Of a stretch of DNA of 15,564 nucleotides, positions 1-6,310 are shown piece by piece (position 1 is the first letter of the stretch; every line of letters begins with the position of its first letter). Made by a program: the position numbers and the translations under genes. The DNA is from Polyangium jinanense (GTDB lineage Bacteria > Myxococcota > Polyangia > Polyangiales > Polyangiaceae): the NCBI RefSeq assembly GCF_028435365.1, contig NZ_JAGTJJ010000118.1, positions 1 through 15,564 on the forward strand, given 5' to 3'. The notes beneath the pieces are model-generated. The model saw only the letters and a list, made by a program, of their open reading frames with translations. It did not search any database and was not told the DNA's origin.

Positions 1-45
1 TCTCACTCGGTAAATGTCGTCAGAGGGGGGGAATGTACCGATCGG

Positions 46-64
46 AGATGGGACCAATGCTCAG
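46..64 (+). repeat. Left 19-bp direct repeat flanking E1
   Basis: AGATGGGACCAATGCTCAG occurs here and, with one mismatch (G to A at the sixth base), at 361-379. Sequence similarity between E1 and the other element copies starts where this repeat ends and stops where its partner begins. It may be a long target duplication, a recombination scar, or an extra module belonging to the element family. Confidence 0.7.
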
Positions 65-360
65 AACCAGGGCAAGCCCTGGACCATTTGGGAAAGAACT
101 GCGCGATGCGCAGTTCTTCCCAAGGCCGGTGGCAAGACCATGAAGGTGCGTTGCACGCTGGCGGCGGGCACGTTGCCTGTTGAATCGTCAGCGCCGCGAT
201 CTTGGTGGGCAGGGTCGTCGTGGGTCTTGACCTGGCCTGTTCGATGAACTGCGCATCGCGCAGTTCATCGACCCCGGGTCCAGCGCTTGCGCAGGCCCCG
301 GGTCCAGGGGCGGATAGCCCCGGTGGGGTCTGGGGCAAAGCCCCAGCGCAGCGCCTCCCA

Positions 361-379
361 AGATGAGACCAATGCTCAG
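361..379 (+). repeat. Right 19-bp direct repeat flanking E1
   Basis: AGATGAGACCAATGCTCAG is the partner of the repeat at 46-64, 18 of 19 bases identical and in the same orientation. It abuts the outer end of arm A. The right edge of E3 carries a weakly similar AGATGAGCCAT, so part of this sequence may belong to the element rather than to the target. Confidence 0.7.
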
Positions 380-432
380 CCCTCGACCTGGATGGGAGAC
401 GGTCGACCCCGAAATGGATGTACACTGCCTCA

Positions 433-972
433 ATGAACCAGCGTCGCCCTCGATTTGCGGCCCTCATGGCTCTCCTCCTATTCACGCCTGCCTGCAGCGG
501 ATGGCTGCGGGCCGAAGGTGGCTTCACCACATCAACGACGCTCGCGCGGGGCCGGCAAGGCGGGTCCGTGGGGCTCGAAGCCGCCATCGGCGGCGAACAT
601 GACCGCGTGGCCCTCGACGTCGCGCTCCGCGCCAAGGTGACGGAGGGGGCAGGGGACGCGTCGCTCTTCATCGGCGGACTCCGCCTCCTGCGTCCCGATC
701 CCGGCGGCTTATATCTCCTCGGCGGCGTGAACGTCTTGCAGCTCGGCAGCGCGGATGGGGATGTCTCGTTCGGCATGTTCTCGCCCGTCGCGGAGGTCGG
801 GCTGGCCATCGATTTCAGGAACCGAAAAACGTCGAATCGCCTCCGTCTGGAGTCGCCGGAGATGCTCACCCTCGGGACGCGGATCGAATACGATCTGCGC
901 TTCACATCGCAGCCGAACGAGGGGTTCTGGACGGTGAACCTCGGCTATGCGCTCGGCGTGGCGCCCCGATGA
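433..972 (+). CDS. Small exported protein, predicted beta-strand-rich, unknown function
   Basis: The 179-residue product begins MNQRRPRF, then has a hydrophobic stretch (about 8-19) ending in PAC at Cys21. This looks like a Sec signal peptide, possibly a poor lipobox. The mature part shows alternating strand-like segments (about 57-70, 77-86, 92-104, 117-128, 144-158, 165-176), as in small outer-membrane barrels or lipocalin-like folds. No family was recognised. The start at 433 is chosen over the in-frame ATG at 418 because it puts the basic n-region at the terminus. No convincing ribosome-binding site precedes either. TACACT at 421-426 resembles a -10 box and would give an almost leaderless mRNA, but no -35 was found. 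The gene converges on the lipoprotein gene, with 18 bp between the stops. Confidence 0.7.
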   Translation: MNQRRPRFAALMALLLFTPACSGWLRAEGGFTTSTTLARGRQGGSVGLEAAIGGEHDRVALDVALRAKVTEGAGDASLFIGGLRLLRPDPGGLYLLGGVNVLQLGSADGDVSFGMFSPVAEVGLAIDFRNRKTSNRLRLESPEMLTLGTRIEYDLRFTSQPNEGFWTVNLGYALGVAPR

Positions 973-990
973 GGCTCGCGCGTCGCGCCG

Positions 991-1692
991 TCACGGCGTG
1001 CGACGTCGTTTCAACGTCTGGCGGTTGTCCGCGGTGCCGATGGCGAGGAAGTCGTCACAACCCTCGGTGTATGCGGTGTACGACGCCAACGACATCGCCG
1101 GCTGATGCGAGCTCGCGCAGACGGAATACGTGGTCATGAGCGTGGAACCATCCGTCACGTAGGTCCCCTGTCCCCAGATTTGCAGGTCCGCGCCGTCGAG
1201 GGCGGGGATGTCGAAGTCTTTCAGGTTCGACGTCGCGTGGCCCGCGGCGTCGAACACGAGAACACGCAGCGTCTTCGAAGGGGCCTCGGCATAAGAGACC
1301 TCCACTTTCACGAGCTCGTACTGGCCCGGCAGGATCACGCCGCCCGTATACATGGCATTGCCGCCGAACAGGACGAAGGGGACCGCGTCGGCCTCGGTTC
1401 CGAGGGGCAGCGCGCCGCACTCGGGGTTGGCGATCGTATAAATCGTCGCTTCGAGCGGCTCCGCGCAATTGCCTCCCCCGCCACCCGCGCCACCCGTACC
1501 TCCGACGCCGCCCGTGCCTCCCATGCCACCGGGACCGCTGGGCGCGCCGCCGGTCCCCGCCGGCTCGCCGCCGGCTCCCGCCCCGCCCGTGTTGTCATAC
1601 GTGCGGGTCTCCGCCTCGCACCCGGCTGCCAAAAACCCCGCGACCGCGCCTGCCATCAGCGCCGCTGTCCAGAATGTCCCTCGAAGCGACAT
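991..1692 (-). CDS. Lipoprotein with Gly-rich linker, unknown function
   Basis: The 233-residue product starts MSLRGTFW and has a signal peptide with the lipobox LAAGC (Cys25), so it is a predicted lipoprotein. Residues 36-75 form a low-complexity Gly-Gly-X linker, a style frequent in myxobacterial surface lipoproteins. A compact globular part follows (76-233) with four Cys (76, 92, 192, 212) that could form disulfides, and it ends in a basic tail (LKRRRTP). No domain family was recognised. The start is fixed by AAGGAGGG five bases upstream and by the signal peptide. The same frame stays open upstream to 2307, but that part is translated repeat DNA and is rejected. The gene is divergent from the one at 2300 and shares a 607-bp spacer with it. 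Confidence 0.85.
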   Translation of the reverse strand: MSLRGTFWTAALMAGAVAGFLAAGCEAETRTYDNTGGAGAGGEPAGTGGAPSGPGGMGGTGGVGGTGGAGGGGGNCAEPLEATIYTIANPECGALPLGTEADAVPFVLFGGNAMYTGGVILPGQYELVKVEVSYAEAPSKTLRVLVFDAAGHATSNLKDFDIPALDGADLQIWGQGTYVTDGSTLMTTYSVCASSHQPAMSLASYTAYTEGCDDFLAIGTADNRQTLKRRRTP

Positions 1693-1696
1693 GAAG

Positions 1697-1704
1697 CCCT
1701 CCTT
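1697..1704 (-). promoter_or_regulatory. Strong ribosome-binding site that sets the lipoprotein start
   Basis: On the minus strand AAGGAGGG ends four bases before the ATG at 1692. It is the best Shine-Dalgarno match in the neighbourhood and coincides with the only start that gives a proper signal peptide, so it rejects the long upstream extension. Confidence 0.85.
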
Positions 1705-1775
1705 GAAGCGCGGAGCCGCGCACGTGCGCACACCCGCAACCCTCCCTCCTGCTACTAGCACTCCACGTGGTCCGC

Positions 1776-2133
1776 TTGGGGGCCTGCCCAAACAGCCGGC
1801 GGGCCGACCCGCCTTCCCTTGGGGGCCTCCCCAAAGGCGCTGCCGACCGACGGGCTCTGCCTTTGGGGCCTCCCCATGACCCATCCCGCTCGCCGGGACC
1901 CGCCTTTGGGGCCTCCCCAAGCGACACCCCGACCGTCGGGACCTCGCTTGGGGGCCTCCCCATGGCGCACGCCGACCGACGGGACCTGTCTTTGGGGCCT
2001 CCCCATGACCCATCCCGCTCGTCGGGACCTGTCTTTGGGGCCTCCCCAAGCGACACCCCGACCGAGGGGACCTGCCTTCGGGGCCTCCCCATGGCGCACG
2101 CCGGCCGCCCGGACCTCGCTTCGGGTCCTCGCC
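1776..2133. repeat. Array of about nine 43-bp hairpin units with a 129-bp higher-order repeat
   Basis: Each unit starts with an inverted repeat close to TTGGGGCCTCCCCAA (6-bp stem, 3-4-nt loop), followed by about 27 bp often containing a second short dyad such as CCCGACCGTCGGG. Units start near 1776, 1819, 1863, 1906, 1948, 1992, 2035, 2078 and 2120; the last is degenerate. The 27-bp parts fall into three types. Units 3 and 6 share GACCCATCCCGCTCG, units 4 and 7 share GCGACACCCCGACCG, and units 5 and 8 share GGCGCACGCCG. The higher-order period is therefore 129 bp (3 x 43). Since 43 is not a multiple of three, a reading frame is not conserved from unit to unit; since 129 is, frames stay open and produce repetitive but spurious peptides. 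The array lies between divergent genes and is probably regulatory or simply a repeat expansion. Confidence 0.9.
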
Positions 2134-2193
2134 GCTCCGTTTTGGAGCACGGCCGCTCCGTTTTGGAGCACCTCGCCGCTCCGTTTCGATGCG
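2131..2193. repeat. Short tandem repeat of a GCTCC-loop-GGAGC hairpin
   Basis: GCCGCTCCGTTTTGGAGCAC occurs at 2131-2150 and identically at 2152-2171. A third, diverged half copy begins at 2175 (GCCGCTCCGTTTCGATGCG). Each full copy can fold with a 5-bp stem (GCTCC/GGAGC) and a 5-nt loop GTTTT. It follows the 43-bp array directly but has a different sequence, so the spacer holds two repeat families side by side. Confidence 0.8.
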
Positions 2194-2221
2194 TCGGCCT
2201 GCCTTTCCGCGGATTCCAGGT

Positions 2222-2237
2222 AGGCACGGCCCTTGCC
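2222..2237 (+). promoter_or_regulatory. Candidate sigma-54 (-24/-12) promoter
   Basis: The sequence AGGCACG-GCCC-TTGCC has the GG (2223-2224) and GC (2235-2236) pairs exactly ten bases apart. It matches 10 of the 12 informative positions of the sigma-54 consensus TGGCACG-N4-TTGCA. Transcription would begin near 2248, giving a leader of about 52 nt to the ATG at 2300. Chance matches are commoner in GC-rich DNA, so this stays a prediction. The hairpin array lies 90-450 bp upstream, where enhancer-binding activators of sigma-54 usually bind. Confidence 0.5.
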
Positions 2238-2299
2238 AAACACCCCCCCGAACCCGCCGCGCGACATGCCGTCGCGCCCGAACCAGCGAGGTGTCTCCC

Positions 2300-3058
2300 A
2301 TGGCCAATCATCCCTCTCCCGCCAAGCTCTCCCGCGTCGAAAAAGCCACCATCAGCCGGAAGCTTCAACAGAAGCTAGTCGAGCGCGCACAATTCGGCCC
2401 CGCCGAGCCAGCCCTCGATATCTTCATTCCCCAGCTCGACGCATTCGCCCTCCGGCTCGAATCCCACGTGCTAGGAAAAAAAGCCGCCCACGCCGCCCTC
2501 GTCGCGCACGGGGACAAGGTCGAAATCACCGACGAAGGCGTCGATACATGGGCAAGGCACATCGAATCGTTCCTCGCCATCGAAGGGCGTCGCCGCCACA
2601 GCATCTTCGCCTCCGCCGCCCGCGTCCTTTCCACCGCCGCCTTCCCCGAGGGACTCGCCTTCCTCGACGACCGCATCCCCGACGAAAACGCAAGGATGCG
2701 CGCGACACTCACCGTGTTACGCGCCCCCGAACACGCATCCACGCTGGTCGGCATCAAGCTGCCCCCCGAATGGATCGATTCGCTAGAATCCGCACTCGAC
2801 GCGAGCGACCAAGCCTACGCCGACCGCGTCCACGCCCACGGCACCCAGGTCGAGCACGTATACAAAGGCCAGAGCGCCGAAGCAGAATGGGTGCACCTCG
2901 TCGGCCGATTGAAAAAGTACGTGGAAAGCCGCGACATCCCCGGAGACGCCGATCGCAAAATGGAGAACCGCGCCCTGCTCGCCCCCCTGACAGACGCCAT
3001 CGCGCACGCAAAAGCCGTCGCCGCCACGCGCGCAACACGAAGGACGAAGAAGGCCTAG
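2300..3058 (+). CDS. Helical protein of unknown function
   Basis: The 252-residue protein begins MANHPSPAKLSRVEKATISRK. The ATG at 2300 follows GAGGTG by about eight bases, a modest ribosome-binding site. No signal peptide or membrane segment is visible, so it should be cytoplasmic. The composition is Ala-, Glu-, Arg- and Lys-rich and looks mostly alpha-helical, with few Gly or aromatic residues and no Cys. The C-terminus is strongly basic (RATRRTKKA), which could bind nucleic acid or be an unstructured tail. No catalytic motif or known family was recognised. Upstream codons in the same frame (from 2189) are rejected because they cover the promoter-like site and repeat DNA. The gene may depend on sigma-54, and it ends 13 bp before hairpin element E2. 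Confidence 0.75.
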   Translation: MANHPSPAKLSRVEKATISRKLQQKLVERAQFGPAEPALDIFIPQLDAFALRLESHVLGKKAAHAALVAHGDKVEITDEGVDTWARHIESFLAIEGRRRHSIFASAARVLSTAAFPEGLAFLDDRIPDENARMRATLTVLRAPEHASTLVGIKLPPEWIDSLESALDASDQAYADRVHAHGTQVEHVYKGQSAEAEWVHLVGRLKKYVESRDIPGDADRKMENRALLAPLTDAIAHAKAVAATRATRRTKKA

Positions 3059-3071
3059 CCGTTCTGGGCCG

Positions 3072-3385
3072 TTGCGCTGGGGCGTTGCCCCAGGCCCCAC
3101 CAGGGGCTATCCGCCCCTCGACCCGGACCAGCGCAAGCGCTGGACCCGGGGTCGATGAACTGCGCGATGCGCAGTTCATCGAACAGGTCGCAGGCAAGAC
3201 CAGCGAAGGCCCTGCCAACCAAGACCGTCGTGACGGGCAACGCTGTCGCTGGTCTTGCCACCGGCCCGCTGGAAGAACTGCGCATCGCGCAGTTCTTCCA
3301 CCCTCGGTCCAGGCCGTGCCTGGTCCGGGTCGAGGGGCGGACAGCCCCCGCGGGGCCCGGGGCAGCGCCCCGGCGCGGCGCCCCC
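3072..3385 (+). repeat. Compound hairpin element, copy E2 (complete)
   Basis: This copy has all eight hairpins. Arm A: 3077-3093 (CTGGGGC/GCCCCAG), 3103-3117 (GGGGC/GCCCC), 3128-3143 (CCAGCGC/GCGCTGG) and 3152-3182 (perfect 14-bp stem TCGATGAACTGCGC, loop GAT). Arm B, in mirror order: 3270-3300 (perfect 14-bp stem TGGAAGAACTGCGC, loop ATC), 3309-3323 (CCAGGC/GCCTGG), 3334-3348 (GGGGC/GCCCC) and 3357-3373 (CCGGGGC/GCCCCGG). The arms are approximate reverse complements of each other, so the whole unit could also fold as one large cruciform. It fills the space between two convergent genes, about 13 bp from one stop and 6 bp from the other, and may terminate transcription from both sides. There is no poly-U tract, so ordinary intrinsic termination is uncertain. 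Confidence 0.9.
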
Positions 3386-3391
3386 AGGTGC

Positions 3392-4439
3392 TCACCTCTG
3401 CATTAGGCTTCTCTGGACGTCGCGCGCGGCGTCACGACGCGTCTTGTAGAATGCGGCCGAGGCGGCGGCGACCATGCCGATCACGAACGGTGACCACAGC
3501 GCGTATTGCCATCCGAGGTAGGCGCCGCTCTCGGCACGATACGTGGTGTTATTGGGCAGCTTGCACGTATCGGAGTGATGGCGATACCCCTTGTCGAACG
3601 TGCCGCCGCGCGGGCACGCCACCTCATGCCCGGCCACCGCGAGGCCTGTCTCGGTGAGGTGCGGGAGGAGCGGTATCCCGACTGATAGCGGCATGAAGCC
3701 GGACACACAAATGAGGACGACGAGCGCGTTGCTCGTCGCGGAGGCGCGTGGGCGGTCGCATGGGCGCGCGCGGCTCGTGCGGTCGCGCGAGCGCGGCCCC
3801 CGTGTCGAGCGCCGCGACCAGCCCGTCGACTGCCTGGGGCGCGAAGAGCATGCGGCCACGCCCGCTGTGCACGTGCAGCGCGACGAAGCCGAGCGTGTAG
3901 AAATCGGCGAACAGCGCGCCCGCCGAGGGCGAGCGCGCCCAGGGCGCGGGATCGGAGGGCGTCGGACGATAGCCATGCCCCTCGGCGGGTCGAACGAAAA
4001 TGCCGAAGCGCTGATCGAAGTGAGGGTGACCGGTTCGCTGCGCGGGCGGGGGAAAGGGCCCGAACACTGCCTGCGCGCGGTCGTGCGCGCAGATCATTTG
4101 ATCGGGGAGGGGGAGGTCGAACTCGACGAGCGTGAGCTGCGGATGGATCGGTCCGAAGCCGGGCAACGTGGCCGCGCCCTGGGTGGTATTGGGCGAGAGC
4201 GAGACGCGCATGCCGTCGCTGCGCTCGAGCAGGATGCCGAACGTCGGCGCGTCGAGCGCGTTCGGGGCTCCGGGAACGAGCGTGCCGTCGCCGCCGAGCG
4301 CGTAATGGCGAATGCCGCGCCGCGCGAGCTCGCCGACCACGGCCGCCCGCGCGGCGTGGTGCCCGCTCCGGAAGATGACGGCCATGACGATGGCCACGAT
4401 GGCGAAAAGCGTGAAGAGGAGAGGTCCAAGGAGATGCAT
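3392..4439 (-). pseudogene. Membrane protein gene interrupted by a one-base frameshift
   Basis: The first part, from ATG at 4439 (MHLLGPLLFTLFAIVAIVMAVIFR), has one N-terminal membrane segment and a soluble domain of about 190 residues in one frame. That frame then runs into an Arg/Pro-rich tail and stops at 3624. A second frame continues with plausible protein (ATSNALVVLICVSGFMPLSV...) containing two further membrane segments flanking a two-Cys loop, and stops at 3392. The span is 1048 nt, one base more than a multiple of three. Removing one base between about 3730 and 3801 gives a continuous protein of about 348 residues. The C5 run at 3797-3801 is the likeliest site. This may be a real inactivating mutation, a sequencing error or, less likely, programmed shifting. 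No family was recognised. The ribosome-binding site is weak. Confidence 0.65.
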
Positions 4440-4535
4440 CGCGTCGCGCCCCGGGGGTCGTGAGGGCGAGGAGCTTAGCCTCGGCCCTCGACCCGTGCGA
4501 ATGGAACCCGCACGAGAGCGGGAAGATAGCGGGCG

Positions 4536-4570
4536 CCAGCCTGCGGTTGCTGATACCTCCAGCCTGCGGT
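4536..4570. repeat. 12-bp direct repeat in the divergent spacer
   Basis: CCAGCCTGCGGT occurs at 4536-4547 and exactly again at 4559-4570, 23 bp apart start to start, about two helical turns. It lies between the divergent starts at 4439 and 4684 and could be a pair of regulator half-sites. Nothing else recognisable was seen in this 244-bp spacer except the promoter-like site near 4643. Confidence 0.45.
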
Positions 4571-4642
4571 CACCCCGGTCCACCCGATCTCCGACGAGGA
4601 GCGCTGGCCCCATTCCAGGCTGATTTGCGACCGATCCGAAGG

Positions 4643-4658
4643 TGGCATGCGTGCTGCA
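4643..4658 (+). promoter_or_regulatory. Weak candidate sigma-54 promoter for the trypsin-like gene
   Basis: TGGCATG-CGTG-CTGCA keeps the GG and GC pairs ten bases apart and matches 10 of 12 consensus positions. However, initiation would fall near 4669, inside the Shine-Dalgarno AGGAGGAGGA (4668-4677), leaving a leader of only about 15 nt. That spacing makes it doubtful. Confidence 0.25.
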
Positions 4659-4683
4659 CTCCGGCCCAGGAGGAGGACAACGC

Positions 4684-5841
4684 ATGAATCGATCGATCGG
4701 GTGGTTTGCCCTTTTCCTTGCGGCTGGCTGCGGCCAGCAAGACATCGAGGCCGAGAGAGCGGCCCCTCCGCGCTTCGAGCTGATGGGGCAGGCCGAGATC
4801 CTGGCAGCGTCCCCGGGGGTGACCGACGAGCCGGAGGTGATCGACAGCCATAAGCTCGACCCGGCGAAGGCCAGCGGGGACGATGGCTCGGACGCCCTGA
4901 TGGTGACCGCGGACGGGCGGCTGTTCCGCGAGCGGGCGCCCGCACTCCGGAGGCGCAGCGACGTGCCCATCGACGCGAACCCCGGGGGCTTCGCGCCCGG
5001 CGCGGCGGAGCGTGCGGGGGCGCGCGCGCAAAACCCCGGCGACCCGGAGGGAGCGGACGCGCTACGCGCGAACGGAGGCGAGCAGAACATCGCGCCGACC
5101 GCGTTCTGGCTCCAGGGCGTCGACCTGCCCGATCAGCGCTTCCCGTTCACGAGCACGACGTACCCGGCGCGCGCCGCGGTGGCGTTTACTGGGACGGGGA
5201 GTTGCTCGGGCGTGTTCGTCGGGCCGCGGCACGTGCTCACGGCGGCGCACTGCATTTACACGATTGGCGCCGGCTGGTCCCTCCCCTCGAACGTCGTCCC
5301 GGCCCAGCAGGGCAGTGGGACGGCTCCCCCGTATGGCACGATCAGCGTCACGAACGGCATTGTCCCGAATGGGTACGTCAACGCGACGACGACGGAGGAC
5401 AAGGTCAAGTTCGATTACGCCATGATCGTCACGGCCGACTCGTCCTTTTCGGTGGGGTGGTTCGGGTTCTCCGGCAGCTACGAGGACACGCTCATCGACG
5501 GCCGCGGCTACCCCGTGCCCCAGGCCCCCTGCTACAACGCGCCAGTGTCTGGCAGCGGGGGTTGGGACGCGCCGTGGGGCAGATGCGATGGGTACCAGTA
5601 CTGGCAGCCGTCGAACATGAGCCAGTACGAGGAGTTCTGGGGCTATAGCTGGCTCGATGGCCAGCCAGGTCAGAGCGGGATGCCATGGTACCGGTCGAAT
5701 ATCGTGTACCTCGTCCACAAGGGCGCCGACGTGGCAACCCACCGGACAATCGCCAAGCGGCTCACGAGCAGCTCGGCCAGCACGATCTGCGACTGGATCG
5801 GCGACTTCCCAAGCGCCTACTTCGACCACGACTGCTATTGA
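4684..5841 (+). CDS. Trypsin-like serine endopeptidase, predicted lipoprotein
   Basis: The 385-residue protein has a signal peptide with lipobox LAAGC (Cys16), so it is probably lipid-anchored outside the cytoplasmic membrane. A propeptide-like, charged region follows (about 17-155). The chymotrypsin-fold catalytic domain then runs from about 156 to 385. The triad is visible: His189 in LTAAHC, Asp244 in KFDYAMI and Ser331 in GQPGQSGMP. Cys174/Cys190, Cys283/Cys301 and Cys369/Cys384 are likely disulfides. The GxSGxP context resembles the V8/glutamyl-endopeptidase-like branch of family S1, which would cut peptide bonds; specificity cannot be read here. The start at 4684 has an excellent Shine-Dalgarno (AGGAGGAGGA) six bases upstream. 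The gene stands alone, divergent from the broken membrane gene, and ends about 6 bp before element E3. Confidence 0.92.
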   Translation: MNRSIGWFALFLAAGCGQQDIEAERAAPPRFELMGQAEILAASPGVTDEPEVIDSHKLDPAKASGDDGSDALMVTADGRLFRERAPALRRRSDVPIDANPGGFAPGAAERAGARAQNPGDPEGADALRANGGEQNIAPTAFWLQGVDLPDQRFPFTSTTYPARAAVAFTGTGSCSGVFVGPRHVLTAAHCIYTIGAGWSLPSNVVPAQQGSGTAPPYGTISVTNGIVPNGYVNATTTEDKVKFDYAMIVTADSSFSVGWFGFSGSYEDTLIDGRGYPVPQAPCYNAPVSGSGGWDAPWGRCDGYQYWQPSNMSQYEEFWGYSWLDGQPGQSGMPWYRSNIVYLVHKGADVATHRTIAKRLTSSSASTICDWIGDFPSAYFDHDCY

Positions 5842-5847
5842 GCCGCC

Positions 5848-6161
5848 CGCGCTGCGCCGGGGTTTCACCCCGGACCCCGACCAGGGGTTGTCCACCCCTG
5901 GACCCGGACCAGCGCAAGCGCTGGACTCGGGGTCGATGAACTGCGCGATGCGCAGTTCATCGAACAGCGACGACCCTGCCAGCGGGCAACGTGCCCGTCG
6001 CCAGCGTGAAATGCACCTTCATGGTCTTGCCACCGGCCTGTGGGAAGAACTGCGCATCGCGCAGTTCTTCCCCGAACGGTCCAGGGCTTGCCCTGGTTCG
6101 GGTCGAGGGGCGAACAGCCCCCGCGGGGCCCGGGGCAGCGCCCCGGCGCGGCGCCTCCAGA
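5848..6161 (+). repeat. Compound hairpin element, copy E3 (complete)
   Basis: Same orientation as E2. Arm A hairpins: 5857-5873 (CCGGGGT/ACCCCGG), 5881-5901 (CCAGGGGT/ACCCCTGG), 5909-5924 (CCAGCGC/GCGCTGG) and 5933-5963 (perfect 14-bp stem, loop GAT). Arm B hairpins: 6042-6072 (perfect 14-bp stem, loop ATC), 6081-6096 (CCAGGGC/GCCCTGG), 6107-6121 (GGGGC/GCCCC) and 6130-6146 (CCGGGGC/GCCCCGG). The base substitutions in the outer hairpins relative to E2 and E1 are paired (for example GGGGC/GCCCC here becomes GGGGT/ACCCC), so the stems are kept while the sequence drifts. It lies between two genes on the same strand and leaves 149 bp before the kinase start, in which no clear promoter was found. 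Confidence 0.9.
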
Positions 6162-6310
6162 TGAGCCATCGGGTGCGTGCATGGTCGAGCCTGATCACCA
6201 CGAGCCATGGCCGGGCTTGCTTCCGTCCCCGCTTCCGGGCGAGCACGACGACGCTCGCCTGCGCGCTTGCTCCGTGCGTGGGCTCCCGAACGCGGTACAT
6301 AAAGAACGAA

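Larger units (their letters stand above)
46..379 (-). repeat. Compound hairpin element, copy E1 (inverted, one arm truncated)
   Basis: This is one of three copies of a symmetrical non-coding element. I call the arm whose long stem contains GATGAACTGCGC arm A, and the arm whose stem contains GAAGAACTGCGC arm B. Here arm B comes first, so the copy is inverted relative to E2 and E3. Hairpins seen: 67-82 (CCAGGGC/GCCCTGG), 88-123 (long stem with a one-base bulge), 241-271 (perfect 14-bp stem, 3-nt loop), 280-295 (one mismatch), 307-321 (GGGGC/GCCCC) and 330-346 (CTGGGGC/GCCCCAG). The two outer hairpins of arm B are missing. The middle (about 124-235) closely matches the reverse complement of the middle of E3. 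A 19-bp direct repeat lies at both edges. No gene is seen in positions 1-45 or within the element; frames reading through the stems are artefacts of the palindromes. Confidence 0.85.

Noticed and set aside
3..905. 300-residue minus-strand frame opposite the gene at 433
   Set aside because: It is low-complexity Arg/Pro/Ser-rich, runs through element E1, and is antisense to a better coding frame with a signal peptide.
1776..2133. CRISPR array
   Set aside because: The intervening segments are not unique spacers. They repeat in three types with a 129-bp period, the repeated core is only about 15 bp, and there are no cas genes in the window.
1693..2307. Long N-terminal extension of the lipoprotein reading frame on the minus strand, giving a repetitive Gly/Arg/Pro-rich protein
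   Set aside because: It is translated 43/129-bp repeat DNA, kept open only because 129 is a multiple of three. A strong Shine-Dalgarno and a signal peptide place the true start at 1692.
5930..6072. Small proteins beginning MNCAMRSSS or MNCASRSSS in and around the hairpin elements
   Set aside because: These are translations of the GAACTGCGC palindromic stems. They recur in the element copies and lack ribosome-binding sites, so they are artefacts.
5657..6310. Upstream extension of the hybrid kinase into the protease gene and E3
   Set aside because: The extra 218 codons overlap the protease in another frame and translate the hairpins. The kinase-like domain starts only after 6311.
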